A stretch of DNA of 64,000 nucleotides from positions 1 to 64,000 of the forward strand of contig JAABTP010000002.1 of assembly GCA_011389815.1 (NCBI GenBank). Direction: 5' to 3'. The position numbers and the translations under genes were made by a program. Below the pieces are notes generated by a model. It had not been told where the DNA came from, did not search any database, and saw only the letters and a list, made by a program, of their open reading frames with translations. How positions within the stretch are numbered: position 1 is the first letter of the stretch; each line of letters starts with the position of its first letter. Below, one piece after another: positions 16,660 to 26,145 of the stretch. The stretch comes from Desulfobulbaceae bacterium (lineage in GTDB: Bacteria; Desulfobacterota; Desulfobulbia; Desulfobulbales; Desulfobulbaceae).

Positions 16660-17691
16660 TTAGCCTGCGAACCCGCCGGTTTTATAGATATTCATATTCT
16701 TGTCAATGAACAACCCTTCACAGGCGGGCATACCTGCCAGCATATCCATGCTGTCCTCCTTGCCGAGAACCATACAGCCGGTGGCTAAGGCATCAGCCAA
16801 GGCGGCATTGGGTGCCGTAATGGTACAGCTTGCCAGTTCGGGTGAGGAAAAACCGGTCTTGGGATTAATGATATGGTGATAGCGCAGGTCCGGGCTGAAG
16901 GGTTGGAAGTAATCCCCTGAAGTTGCCACAGCCATATTATCGCCATTCACTGTAAGGAGGCTCCCCGGCATTTCAGAGCGGGGTTTTCTGATACCGATCC
17001 GCCAAGGTATACCCTGAGGCTTGCTCCCTTTGACCAGTAAGTCACCACCTGCCTCCACCAGTACCTGGTGAAAACCAAAATTTTGCAGGCTGGCAACGCC
17101 CTGATCGACGATGTAGCCCTTACCGATACCGTCCAAGGTGATGCCTGCATGCTCGGAACTTTTGTTGTCCAGTCGGATCTGGTGGGAACTACAATGGAGG
17201 CCTTGATGTCCCATTGATCGGATCAGGCTACGAATACGCTCCGGCTGGCTGAGCAGCTGCTCTCCCTGGTCCTGATACAGGCTCAACAGCGGCAGGATCG
17301 TTATATCAAAAGCACCTGCTGTTTTTTTGTTCACGCTATTCGCCAGCTCAAGTACTGCTTGTAAATCTTTACTTGGTTGAGTCAGCAAACCAGTTCGGTT
17401 GAGAATGCCAATTTCACTCTTCTGTTGATGGCGGGAAAGCTTGCCTTCAAGTTCCTGCATCCGGGCAATGGTGGTTGCCACTGCTGCTTGTGCCTGATCC
17501 TGATCCTGGCTGTACAGGGTGAGGTTGAGCTGAGTGCCCATAAGGAAAAACGACTTCCTGACAGCAACGAGGTCAGGGGAAGCAGAGAAAAACGGAAGAT
17601 AACGAGTGCTCGCTGCCAGACCGGCAAAGGCAGCAATATGGAAAAAGGATCGACGGGTCATGCCTTTTTGCGGGCTTATCGTGTTCTTCAT
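16660..17691 (-). CDS. apbE: FAD:protein FMN transferase ApbE
   Basis: ApbE attaches FMN to a Thr in NqrB and NqrC outside the membrane, using FAD. From the ATG at 17691 there are 343 residues, starting with a twin-arginine-type signal, MTRRSFFHIAAFAGLAAS. Family motifs follow: FFLMGTQLNLTLY, ITLDGIGKGYIVDQGV, VEAGGDLLVKG and MAVATSGDYF. The frame is open to 17823, but the extra residues are not signal-like. An ATG at the MTRR site has AAGG nearby and is another possible start. It is next to nqrA and probably the first gene of the operon. Confidence 0.93.
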   Translation of the reverse strand: MKNTISPQKGMTRRSFFHIAAFAGLAASTRYLPFFSASPDLVAVRKSFFLMGTQLNLTLYSQDQDQAQAAVATTIARMQELEGKLSRHQQKSEIGILNRTGLLTQPSKDLQAVLELANSVNKKTAGAFDITILPLLSLYQDQGEQLLSQPERIRSLIRSMGHQGLHCSSHQIRLDNKSSEHAGITLDGIGKGYIVDQGVASLQNFGFHQVLVEAGGDLLVKGSKPQGIPWRIGIRKPRSEMPGSLLTVNGDNMAVATSGDYFQPFSPDLRYHHIINPKTGFSSPELASCTITAPNAALADALATGCMVLGKEDSMDMLAGMPACEGLFIDKNMNIYKTGGFAG

Positions 17692-18126
17692 GGTATCAAT
17701 CAATGGTGTCCCTGGATGTGGAGGAAGGGAGTTTTTTGTTCCCCAGTAACTGTGCTTATATATACTGTCGAAGAAGGAAACGCAATAAGGGTACAATACG
17801 AGTTCAAGTACAACAAGGTGCAACGAACGAAAAATACTCCATAAGTAAATGAAGTACTAAGTAGCTAAAGACGTACTCCTTTTGTTTCGTCCTGTCAAGG
17901 CTGATTTTTTAGTGTTTGGTTGAGTCAGGAAAATCAGGGTCTGATTGACCCTTGAATGTCAGCAGGGCATTTGCCTAAAAGTCGGTGCAAAATTTATCTG
18001 ACGTATTAATCTCTTTGAGGGATAATTTCTTGATGTAGTTATATTGATAGAATTTTGATAGAATTCATGAATTTTTTTGATAAAAAGAATAACAAGGACT
18101 TGCTGGGTAAGGGGTACGATTTTTTC
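17692..18126. other. Divergent region between apbE and aprB
   Basis: This is the shared upstream region of the nqr operon (leftward) and the apr operon (rightward). No gene is supported. A short inverted repeat AGGGTC-tgatt-GACCCT (17936-17952) may be a protein-binding site. The sequence from 18000 on is AT-rich. Confidence 0.4.
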
Positions 18127-18155
18127 TTGACATTCGGCAAGCAACAAATTATTAA
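18127..18155 (+). promoter_or_regulatory. Candidate promoter of aprBA
   Basis: A consensus -35 TTGACA (18127-18132) is followed after exactly 17 bases by TATTAA (18150-18155). This would give aprB a leader of about 210 bases. The leader contains no obvious ORF with a ribosome site. A strong GAGGAGG precedes the aprB ATG. Confidence 0.5.
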
Positions 18156-18373
18156 GTGACTCACTCATGAGATAATCTGTTGATTACTCCATGAGCAGAA
18201 GTTTGAAATTTTTAGGACGAAATACAAAGATAGTGCCCGTGAAAAAGCACGGTGTACGCAGTCGAGACCTTGATTGTGAGCTGTCTTTTTTTGAATTTGA
18301 TCTTTTGTGATAGATCTTACTGTGGTGGCGGATGGTCGTTGCCATAAAGAAAATCCTATGAGGAGGTAGTTAA

Positions 18374-18799
18374 ATGCCAAGTTATGTAAATCCAGAGAAA
18401 TGTGATGGTTGCAAGGGTGGCGATAAGACCGCTTGTATGTACATCTGCCCCAACGATCTGATGGTGCTGAACACTGAAGAAATGAAGGCATACAATCAGG
18501 AGCCGGATGCATGCTGGGAGTGTTATTCCTGCGTTAAGATCTGTCCCCAGGGTGCTATCGCTGTTCGTGGTTACGATGATTTTATACCAATGGGTGGTCA
18601 GGTTCATCCTATGCGTTCTTCTGATTCCATTATGTGGACCATCAAATTCCGCAATGGCAACATCAAGCGCTTCAAGTTCCCGATTCGGACAACTGCTGAA
18701 GGTTCTGCTAATGAGTACGCCGATACCAAGGGAGATAACTTGGATGACGAGTGCCTGGCTCTTGAAACTGAGCTGAAGACCCCGACCATGGTCGCTTAA
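18374..18799 (+). CDS. aprB: Adenylylsulfate (APS) reductase beta subunit
   Basis: AprB is the electron-transfer subunit of APS reductase, which interconverts adenylylsulfate with sulfite and AMP in the cytoplasm. The 141-residue protein carries two [4Fe-4S] sites: CDGCKGGDKTACMYICP and CWECYSCVKICPQGAI. The second half wraps around AprA in known structures. It precedes aprA by 72 bases, the usual order. The sequence does not tell whether the pathway runs toward sulfate reduction or sulfite oxidation. Confidence 0.98.
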   Translation: MPSYVNPEKCDGCKGGDKTACMYICPNDLMVLNTEEMKAYNQEPDACWECYSCVKICPQGAIAVRGYDDFIPMGGQVHPMRSSDSIMWTIKFRNGNIKRFKFPIRTTAEGSANEYADTKGDNLDDECLALETELKTPTMVA

Positions 18800-18871
18800 C
18801 ACTGAGATACTGAGGCAGTGTTGAGATTAAGAAAGTTATTTCTATTATTTGATATATAAGGAGATTTTAAT

Positions 18872-20887
18872 ATGGCATTACCAAATAAGCCGAAAGGTGA
18901 GCTGGCTGCTATTACCAACCCTGAGATTGTAGAGCATGAAACCGACGTATTGATTGTTGGTGGTGGTATGGGAGCTTGTGGTGCAGCTTTTGAGATCAAA
19001 AAATGGGCGCCTGCTGATCTGAAAATTCAGTTGGTTGATAAGGCTGCTATGGAGCGCTCAGGGGCTGTCGCTCAGGGGCTGTCTGCTATCAACACCTATA
19101 TCGGCGAGAACGAGATTGAGAACTACGTGAAAATGGTTCGTAACGACCTGATGGGCGTTGTTCGTGAAGATCTTATCTATGATCTCGGACGTCACGTTGA
19201 TGAGTCTGTTAAGTTGTTCGAAGAGTGGGGACTGCCCATTTGGAAGAAAGCTGAAGACGGATCAAACCTGGACGGAGCCAAGCCTGCTCCGACTCTGCGT
19301 GAAGGGGGACAGCCTGTACGTACCGGTAAATGGCAGATTATGATCAATGGTGAGTCCTACAAGTGTATCGTTGCTGAAGCAGCAAAGAAAGCTTTGGGCG
19401 AAGAAAACATCATGGAGCGTATTTTTATCGTTAAGATGCTGTTGGACAAAAACAAAGAAAACCACATTGCTGGTGCAGTTGGCTTCTCCAACCGTGAAAA
19501 CAAAGTTTACGTTTTCAAATGTAAAACAGCTATGGTAGCTTGTGGTGGTGCGGTAAACATCTTTCGTCCCCGTTCTACCGGTGAAGGTAAAGGACGTGCA
19601 TGGTACCCAGTATGGAATGCAGGTTCCACCTACACCATGTGTGCGCAGGTTGGTGCTACTCTGACCATGATGGAAAACCGTTTCACCCCGGCTCGATTTA
19701 AAGACGGTTACGGTCCTGTTGGTGCGTGGTTCCTTCTGTTCAAGGCAAAAGTATCCAACGGTAATGGCGAGTTCTACGCAATGGGCGATGCTGCCAAAGA
19801 AGAGCTCAAGCAGTTTATGCCGTACGGTGAGTCTGCTGTTACTCCGACCTGTCTTCGTAACCATCTGATGGTTAACGAGTTTAAAGCAGGACGTGGACCG
19901 GTTTACATGGCTACCGATGTTGCTCTGAACTCCTTCCTGGATGAGGCTCGCGAAGCTGGTAAGACAGAGAAAGAAGTAAAGAAAATCTGGAAACATCTTG
20001 AGTCTGAGGCTTGGGAAGACTTTCTAGATATGTCCATCGGCCAGGCTGGTCTTTGGGCAGGTATGAACATTGAGCCTGAGAAAGTAGGTTCTGAGATCAT
20101 GCCGACTGAACCGTACATGCTCGGATCACATTCCGGTTGCTGCGGTATCTGGACCTCTGGGCCGGATGAAGACTGGGTTCCGACCGTTGATGGTCCCCGT
20201 TCTCACCAGTATAAGTGGGGCTACAACCGTATGACCACTGTTAACGGTCTGTTCACAGCCGGTGATGGTGTTGGTGCTTCTGGTCATAAGTTCTCCTCTG
20301 GTTCACATGCCGAGGGTCGTATTTGTGGTAAGCAGATGGTCAAGTACTGTCGCGACAACGCAGATTTCCAGCCTGAGCTGGCTCAGACTGCACAAGAGTT
20401 GGCCGACGAGATCTATGCTCCGGTTAAGCGTTATCACGAGCATGTTGGTGCCAGCACCGCTGCCGATGTTAACCCCAACTACTGCAAGCCGCACGGCCTG
20501 ATGATGCGTCTGATGAAGGCCACTGACGAGTACGGCGGTGGTGTTGCAACCTACTATATGACCTCTGGTAAGCTCCTCAACATCTGTTTGGACCTCCTCC
20601 GCATGCTGCGTGAAGATGCAGAAAAGATGGCTGCTGGTGACCTGCACGAGCTGATGCGTGCCTGGGAGAACTACCACCGCATCTGGTGTGTTGAAACCCA
20701 TATCCGTCACATTGAGTTCCGTAAAGAGTCCCGTTACCCGGGCTTCTACTACCGTTCAGACTATCCGAGCGTTGATGAAGAGAACTGGAAGGCATTTGTA
20801 AACTCCACCTTTGATCCGAAGACCCAGGAGTGGAAGTGTGAGAAGGTCGAGTGCATCAACGTCGTGGAAACCGATCCGTGGATTTAA
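18872..20887 (+). CDS. aprA: Adenylylsulfate (APS) reductase alpha subunit
   Basis: AprA is the FAD-containing catalytic subunit. The 671-residue length is typical. The dinucleotide-binding motif VLIVGGGMGACGAAFE lies near residue 27 and the conserved DKAAMERSGAVAQGLSAINT follows. AAGGAG precedes the ATG. Codon use is even and strongly biased, as expected of a highly expressed gene. Electrons pass through AprB to or from the Qmo complex encoded next. Confidence 0.98.
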   Translation: MALPNKPKGELAAITNPEIVEHETDVLIVGGGMGACGAAFEIKKWAPADLKIQLVDKAAMERSGAVAQGLSAINTYIGENEIENYVKMVRNDLMGVVREDLIYDLGRHVDESVKLFEEWGLPIWKKAEDGSNLDGAKPAPTLREGGQPVRTGKWQIMINGESYKCIVAEAAKKALGEENIMERIFIVKMLLDKNKENHIAGAVGFSNRENKVYVFKCKTAMVACGGAVNIFRPRSTGEGKGRAWYPVWNAGSTYTMCAQVGATLTMMENRFTPARFKDGYGPVGAWFLLFKAKVSNGNGEFYAMGDAAKEELKQFMPYGESAVTPTCLRNHLMVNEFKAGRGPVYMATDVALNSFLDEAREAGKTEKEVKKIWKHLESEAWEDFLDMSIGQAGLWAGMNIEPEKVGSEIMPTEPYMLGSHSGCCGIWTSGPDEDWVPTVDGPRSHQYKWGYNRMTTVNGLFTAGDGVGASGHKFSSGSHAEGRICGKQMVKYCRDNADFQPELAQTAQELADEIYAPVKRYHEHVGASTAADVNPNYCKPHGLMMRLMKATDEYGGGVATYYMTSGKLLNICLDLLRMLREDAEKMAAGDLHELMRAWENYHRIWCVETHIRHIEFRKESRYPGFYYRSDYPSVDEENWKAFVNSTFDPKTQEWKCEKVECINVVETDPWI

Positions 20888-20997
20888 GGATATCTTAGAT
20901 ACAGGGGCGGTAATATGACGGGCAGGGAGTTTTTTTTTCTGCCCGGTTAGACGCTGTACAGTGTTGTATGCGTTTAATCGTCACCGTCAGTAAGAAT

Positions 20998-21031
20998 CTC
21001 CAGGCCCCGTTTACGAGGTCTGGAGTTTTTT
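20998..21031 (+). terminator. Terminator after aprA
   Basis: The stem CTCCAG-g-CC / GG-t-CTGGAG is followed by six T. Another hairpin, CGGGCAG / CTGCCCG with a T-rich loop, lies just upstream (about 20919-20945). The pair separates aprBA from qmoABC. Confidence 0.75.
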
Positions 21032-21065
21032 ATGTTTTGCAGACAGCAAAGAAGGTTGTTTTTGT

Positions 21066-21094
21066 TTGAACAAAGCAGTATGTTGTTTTATCAT
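21066..21094 (+). promoter_or_regulatory. Candidate promoter of qmoABC
   Basis: TTGAAC (21066-21071) and TATCAT (21089-21094) are spaced by 17 bases, just after the aprA terminator and 65 bases before qmoA. The boxes match 4/6 and 5/6 of the sigma-70 consensus. Confidence 0.45.
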
Positions 21095-21158
21095 GCTTTT
21101 TTGTTGAACCAAGAAATAACCAATTTATCAATACCAGCAGTTTTTATGGAGGTTTGGC

Positions 21159-22412
21159 ATGAGTGATGCTACGAAAACTGGTGCGGTACTGGTCGTTGGC
21201 GGCGGCATCAGCGGTTTGACCGCTGCGCTGGAAGCTGCGGAGGTAGGTAATGATGTCTATATTATCGAGAAAAATCCGTACTTCGGCGGTCGTGTGGCCC
21301 AGCTGAATCAGTATTTCCCAAAACTTTGTCCCCCCACCTGCGGCTTAGAAATTAATTTCAAGCGGGTAAAGAACAATCGAAAAATTCGTCCCTACACCAT
21401 GACCACGGTTAAATCCGTGTCTGGCGGGCCGGGTAACTACGAGGTGGAGCTGGAGACCGCACCCCGTTATGTTAACTCCAACTGCACTGCCTGCGGTGAT
21501 TGTGCTGAGGTCTGCACCGACGAGATCGACAATGCCTTCAACTTTGGCATGAACAAGACCAAGGCTATTTATCTGCCCCATGAAATGGCCTTCCCACGTC
21601 GTTATGTGCTGGATATTGATTCCTGTTCTCCTGATTCTCTGGAAGCCATTCGAGGTGCCTGTAAATATAATGCTATTGATACTGAGATGGCAACAGAGAC
21701 CTTTACCCTGAATGTTAGCTCTATAGTCTGGGCAACTGGCTGGAATCCGTATGATCGGACAAAGCTGGAAAACCTGAAGCCTGAGTCCTCTCCTGCTATT
21801 ATCTCTAACATGATGATGGAGCGGATGGCTGCACCCAATGGGCCAACTGGTGGAAAGATTGTACGCCCTGGTGATGATAAAGAGATTGAGTCTATCGCCT
21901 TTGTTCAGTGTGCTGGTTCCCGTGATGAGAATCATCTGGAGTACTGTTCTTATATCTGTTGCATGGCGACGTTCAAGCAGATGACCTATGTGTGCGAACG
22001 TTACCCTGATGCCAAGATTTATGTGTTCTATATTGATCTGCGTACTCCAGGAAAATATGAGCATTTCCGTGAGCAGCTCAGAACCTATGAAAATGCTGAG
22101 TTTATCAAAGGGAAAGTGGCTGATATCATAGCCGAGGATGACGGCGGTGTAACCGTTGTGGCAGAGGATGCAGTGGGCGGCGGTAAGGTGCAGCAAAAGG
22201 TTGATATGTGTGTCCTGGCTACAGGCATGCAGCCTGCTCTTGGAGAGCAAGGCAAGTCTCTTGGGCTGAATATGGATAACAATGGTTTTGTTGTTTCCGA
22301 GCCGGACAAGGGCATGATCGCTGCTGGTTGCGCCAAGTCAGCATCTGATGTGTACACCAGTACACAGTCTGCTACTGCCGCAGCTCTCAAAGCAATCCAG
22401 AACGCACAGTAG
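21159..22412 (+). CDS. qmoA: Quinone-modifying oxidoreductase subunit QmoA
   Basis: QmoA is an HdrA-like flavoprotein of the Qmo complex, which links the membrane quinone pool to APS reductase. The 417-residue protein starts with the FAD motif VLVVGGGISGLTAALEAAE and has the HdrA signature KLCPPTCGLEINFKR. A Cys group, CTACGDCAEVC, may hold an iron-sulfur cluster. GGAGG precedes the ATG. The stop is 10 bases before qmoB. Confidence 0.97.
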   Translation: MSDATKTGAVLVVGGGISGLTAALEAAEVGNDVYIIEKNPYFGGRVAQLNQYFPKLCPPTCGLEINFKRVKNNRKIRPYTMTTVKSVSGGPGNYEVELETAPRYVNSNCTACGDCAEVCTDEIDNAFNFGMNKTKAIYLPHEMAFPRRYVLDIDSCSPDSLEAIRGACKYNAIDTEMATETFTLNVSSIVWATGWNPYDRTKLENLKPESSPAIISNMMMERMAAPNGPTGGKIVRPGDDKEIESIAFVQCAGSRDENHLEYCSYICCMATFKQMTYVCERYPDAKIYVFYIDLRTPGKYEHFREQLRTYENAEFIKGKVADIIAEDDGGVTVVAEDAVGGGKVQQKVDMCVLATGMQPALGEQGKSLGLNMDNNGFVVSEPDKGMIAAGCAKSASDVYTSTQSATAAALKAIQNAQ

Positions 22413-22422
22413 GAGGAAAGCA

Positions 22423-24678
22423 ATGGATAAAGTATATGGTGCGTATCTTTGCACAGGGTGCAGTATCGGTGACGTTCTTGATGTTGATGGTCTGAAAGAG
22501 GCTGCTTCAGAAAACGGCATGGAGATGCAGGAGCATGCCTGCCTCTGCGGTGAAGAAGGTCAGGCCCTGATCAAGAAAGATATAGAAGAAAAAGGTGTCA
22601 ACACGGTTGTGGTCTGCGCCTGTTCACCTCGGGTGATGCAGGATACCTTTGATTATGGTGACGGAACCATCACGGTTCGCGGTAATCTGCGCGAGCATGT
22701 GGCCTGGACAGCGCAACCTGAAGACAAGGACGATGAGGAAGCAGCTGAATACCTTCAGGAAGCAGGTGAGGACTATGTCCGCATGGCTGTGGTTCGTGCC
22801 CAGAAAGGGACCGTGCCTGAACCTTATAAGATGGAGCAAATCACCAAGAGTATTCTGGTGATGGGCGGTGGTATTGCTGGCTTGACTGCTGCTACTGAGG
22901 CTGCCAAGGCTGGTTATGACGTAACCATCATTGAAAAGACCGATAAGTTGGGTGGCAAGGCCTTGGGGTGGCGTAAGATGTTTCCGACTGCTTATCCCTA
23001 CTCCGAGCTTGAGCAGCCCAATATTGAGCAGATGATCGCTACGGTCACCAGCAACGATAAAATTACGATTAAAACAGAAACTGAAGTTGCTCGTATCAGC
23101 GGTGCTCCTGGTGAATTCCGGGTGACTCTGAAACCTGCTGGCACTGAAAGCGAATGGGATGCGCCGGAAAAGGTTGGGGTTGATGAACGGGATCTGATTG
23201 AAAAAGGGGAGATGGAAGACCCTAATAAAGGCCTCAAAGTCTACACAGAGACCAATCCTGATGCGGAATTGGTCGGTGCTGTTGTGCTGGCTACAGGTTG
23301 GCGTCCTGCTGATGTTTCTGAGTATGAACATCTTGGTCATGGTACCCTGAATAATGTGGTCACCAATGCCGAGTTTGAAAAACTGGCCAAGGAAGGAAAG
23401 GTGCCTGCCAAGGTTGCTTTTATACAGAGTCCGGGCAGCACGGATAATGACCGTGATTTTCCCTATTGTAACTCTGTTACTTCTATGGTTGCTCTCAAGC
23501 AGGCCCAGTATGTATGTGATGATAACGGCGACAATGCCCAAGCATATATCCTGTATCAGCATATGCGCACACCGGGCAATACCGAGCTCTTCTACAAGGG
23601 AATGCAGCAGCGTGATGGCGTGTTCATGACCAAGGCCACGGTCACGCAAGTAGAGGAAGCTGGTGGCAGTCTGAAGGTTACTGCCGAGAACACCCTGCTG
23701 GGCGAGAATCTGGAGCTTGAAGTGGATATGGTGGTACTGGCCGCTGGTATGGTGCCCACTACTGTAGATGAATCCACCATTAATTTGGCCTATCGTCAGG
23801 GGCCTGGTTTTCTGGATCTGGATCTTTTTGATGGTTATGCAGATTCTCATTTTATCTGCTTCCCCTATGAAACCCGCCGGACCGGTGTTTACGCCTGTGG
23901 TGGTGTTCGTAAAGCAGAAACCATGGAAGAGACCATTGATGATGCCACTGGTGCAGCACTCAAGGCCATCCAGTGTATTGAGTCTGCTGACCGTGGTGTA
24001 GCGGTTCATCCACGTTCCGGTGATTTGACCTATCCTGATTTCTTTTTCCAACGTTGTACTCAGTGTAAACGCTGTACTGAGGAATGTCCTTTTGGTGCTC
24101 TGGATGATGATGCCAAGGGAACGCCGTTGCCCAACCCGACCCGTTGTCGACGTTGTGGTACCTGTATGGGAGCCTGCCCTGAGCGCATTATTGGTTTTGC
24201 TGATTATAACATTGATATGATCGGTTCTATGGTCAAGACTATTGAAGTGCCGGATGATGACGAGGATAAGCTCCGAATCGCTGTCTTTGTCTGCGAGAAT
24301 GACGCCTATCCAGCCATTGATATGTCTGGTATGCGCCATAATAAGATGAACACCTTGGTTCGTTTTATTCCGGTTCGTTGCCTGGGTTCAGTGAACATGG
24401 TCTGGATTAAAGATGCCATGTCTTCTGGTATGGACGGAGTCCTGCTGCTCGGCTGTCGTTACGGTGATGATTACCAATGCCATTTTGTCAAAGGTTCTGA
24501 GATTGCCAGCAAGCGTATGGAGAACATCGGTGAAACCCTGGGTAGCTTGGGGCTTGAACCGGAACGCTGTGCTGTGGAACAGATCGCTATCTCTGACTAC
24601 GATAAGATTCCAGGAATCCTTGATGAGTTTGTAGAGTCGATTGTTGAGATGGGGCCGAATCCGTTCAAGGGCTTCTAG
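22423..24678 (+). CDS. qmoB: Quinone-modifying oxidoreductase subunit QmoB
   Basis: The frame opens at 22348, but the start at 22423 (MDKVYGAYLCTGCSIGDV) follows AGGAGG and gives 751 residues. The order is an N-terminal Cys-containing region, an HdrA-like FAD domain with MGGGIAGLTAATEAAKAGYD, two [4Fe-4S] motifs CTQCKRCTEECPFGAL and CRRCGTCMGACPERII, and an MvhD/HdrD-like C-terminus with FIPVRCLGSVNM and LLLGCRYGD. QmoA and QmoB are believed to carry electrons between QmoC and AprAB, possibly with flavin-based bifurcation or confurcation. Confidence 0.97.
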   Translation: MDKVYGAYLCTGCSIGDVLDVDGLKEAASENGMEMQEHACLCGEEGQALIKKDIEEKGVNTVVVCACSPRVMQDTFDYGDGTITVRGNLREHVAWTAQPEDKDDEEAAEYLQEAGEDYVRMAVVRAQKGTVPEPYKMEQITKSILVMGGGIAGLTAATEAAKAGYDVTIIEKTDKLGGKALGWRKMFPTAYPYSELEQPNIEQMIATVTSNDKITIKTETEVARISGAPGEFRVTLKPAGTESEWDAPEKVGVDERDLIEKGEMEDPNKGLKVYTETNPDAELVGAVVLATGWRPADVSEYEHLGHGTLNNVVTNAEFEKLAKEGKVPAKVAFIQSPGSTDNDRDFPYCNSVTSMVALKQAQYVCDDNGDNAQAYILYQHMRTPGNTELFYKGMQQRDGVFMTKATVTQVEEAGGSLKVTAENTLLGENLELEVDMVVLAAGMVPTTVDESTINLAYRQGPGFLDLDLFDGYADSHFICFPYETRRTGVYACGGVRKAETMEETIDDATGAALKAIQCIESADRGVAVHPRSGDLTYPDFFFQRCTQCKRCTEECPFGALDDDAKGTPLPNPTRCRRCGTCMGACPERIIGFADYNIDMIGSMVKTIEVPDDDEDKLRIAVFVCENDAYPAIDMSGMRHNKMNTLVRFIPVRCLGSVNMVWIKDAMSSGMDGVLLLGCRYGDDYQCHFVKGSEIASKRMENIGETLGSLGLEPERCAVEQIAISDYDKIPGILDEFVESIVEMGPNPFKGF

Positions 24679-24696
24679 CCTCTCTGTTGTGTCGAA

Positions 24697-24742
24697 TTCG
24701 TGTTCGCCAGAATGTGTTTGGATGTATTCGGGCGAATACGGA
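24697..24742 (+). promoter_or_regulatory. Alternative hairpins between qmoB and qmoC
   Basis: TTCGTGTTCGCC (24697-24708) can pair with GGCGAATACGGA (24731-24742) with two mismatches. The right arm also lies in the perfect inverted repeat GTATTCG-gg-CGAATAC (24724-24739). The two folds exclude each other. A role in processing or in setting QmoC level is inference. Confidence 0.4.
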
Positions 24743-24803
24743 TCAGGTGTAAAAAAATCATTATTTCGACATATTGAAAAAGCTTTCAGGACAGGAGGAG
24801 AAA

Positions 24804-26051
24804 ATGTCTATGAACGTACAACCAGATATTGAATTTATTAAGGACATGAAGGAGGCCGGGGGAGATACCCTGAAAAAATGCTTCCAATGTGCCACCTGCT
24901 CAGTGGTCTGTCCTCTTTCAACCGATGAAAATCCTTTTCCCCGTCAGCAGATGATTTACTCGCAATGGGGGCTTAAGGATAAATTGATCGGTGACCCGAA
25001 CACCTTGCTCTGTCACCATTGTGGTGATTGTACAACCCATTGCCCACGCGGTGCCAAGCCTGGCGATGTCATGGGGGCAATCCGGGCCTATGCCTATAAA
25101 TTTTACGGTTGGCCTGCGCCACTGGCTAACTTGGCTTCATCTGGAAAGAATTTACCCTTGCTTGTTGCTATACCGGCCTTGGTTGTCTTCCTGGTCTGGC
25201 TGATTTCCGGTGCAAATGTCCTTTCCCATGAAGATTTTCTCCATGCCGGGTATACGAATTTCTTTGGAGAAGGATATATGACTATTTTTGGTTTCAAGCT
25301 CCTGACCTGGAATGTCACGTTTATCAACTCTATCATGATTCCTACAGCTGCTTTAGCTGCTTTTGCCTCCTTTAAGGGGGTGACTGCTCTATGGAAGAAA
25401 ATGAGTGATAACACAGGGGTTGGTGAAGCCCTGTACCGTCCTTCTGTTCCTCAGTTTGTTAAAGAGTTTCTCTGGCCTTCTCTTGTTGAGATAGTTCAGC
25501 ATGAGCGCTTTAAAAAATGTGAGACTAATGAGGAGCGCATCCGTGGTCACCAGCCATTGATGTGGGCTTTTATCGCTCTGTTTTTCGTTACTATCTACTC
25601 TTTGATATCTCAGGATGTTTTAGGGCGTTTTATACCTTCTCTGCATGGTCCTATGGCCATGTGGAACCCTGTCAAAATAGTTGCTAATGTTGCAGCTGTT
25701 GCCATGATTGTTGGTATTGTAATTCTCTGGAAAAACCGGAACCAGATGGTTGAGGATAATCAGGGTGGGAATACCTTTTATGATTGGTTTCTGATCTGGA
25801 TGATTGCCGGAGTTGGTGTGACCGGTTTAGGTGCTGAGGTTCTTCGTCTAATCGGTGTGGTGAAGTTGGGGTATTTGGTATATTACCTGCACTTGTTGGG
25901 GTATTTGGTATATTACCTGCACTTGGTTTCTGTTATGATGCTTTTCCTCTATATGCCGTATACCAAGTTCGCGCATTTGATCTACAGAACCTGTGCCATG
26001 ACCTTTGAACGGTACAGAGATTCTGCTTATGTGAAAAATCCTGTAAAATAA
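24804..26051 (+). CDS. qmoC: Quinone-modifying oxidoreductase subunit QmoC (with internal duplication)
   Basis: QmoC fuses an HdrC-like iron-sulfur domain to an HdrE-like membrane cytochrome b domain and exchanges electrons with menaquinone. The start at 24804 follows AGGAGG; the product has 415 residues. Two [4Fe-4S] motifs, CFQCATCSVVCPL and CHHCGDCTTHCPRGAKPGD, are near the N-terminus, followed by about six membrane helices. Near the end LGYLVYYLHL occurs twice in tandem, because 30 bases are repeated exactly. This adds ten residues and a second His to a helix that in relatives has one copy. Whether the longer helix still folds is unclear. Confidence 0.95.
   Translation: MSMNVQPDIEFIKDMKEAGGDTLKKCFQCATCSVVCPLSTDENPFPRQQMIYSQWGLKDKLIGDPNTLLCHHCGDCTTHCPRGAKPGDVMGAIRAYAYKFYGWPAPLANLASSGKNLPLLVAIPALVVFLVWLISGANVLSHEDFLHAGYTNFFGEGYMTIFGFKLLTWNVTFINSIMIPTAALAAFASFKGVTALWKKMSDNTGVGEALYRPSVPQFVKEFLWPSLVEIVQHERFKKCETNEERIRGHQPLMWAFIALFFVTIYSLISQDVLGRFIPSLHGPMAMWNPVKIVANVAAVAMIVGIVILWKNRNQMVEDNQGGNTFYDWFLIWMIAGVGVTGLGAEVLRLIGVVKLGYLVYYLHLLGYLVYYLHLVSVMMLFLYMPYTKFAHLIYRTCAMTFERYRDSAYVKNPVK
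25865..25924 (+). repeat. Perfect 30-bp tandem duplication inside qmoC
   Basis: Two identical 30-base units, each starting GTTGGGGTATTT and ending CTGCACTT, stand side by side (25865-25894 and 25895-25924). The reading frame is kept. Absence of any silent difference points to a very recent event, or an assembly artefact. Confidence 0.97.
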
Positions 26052-26100
26052 AGGGTAAGTTGCGGAGCAAATACGAGCTATTACCATTGTTTTTATTAAA

Positions 26101-26126
26101 CCAGACTTTAAAAGTCTGGTTTTTTT
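26101..26126 (+). terminator. Terminator of the qmo operon
   Basis: CCAGACTT-taa-AAGTCTGG is followed by seven T, 50 bases after the qmoC stop. Confidence 0.9.
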
Positions 26127-26145
26127 ATTTAAGGAGAAAAAAAGC

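Noticed and set aside
17959-18512. Two minus-strand ORFs near the apr promoter
   Set aside because: One lies over the promoter region and the other over aprB; neither has a ribosome site or family match.
22624-24339. 571-codon antisense ORF over qmoB
   Set aside because: It lies wholly inside a clear QmoB gene and has no plausible start signal or recognisable domain.
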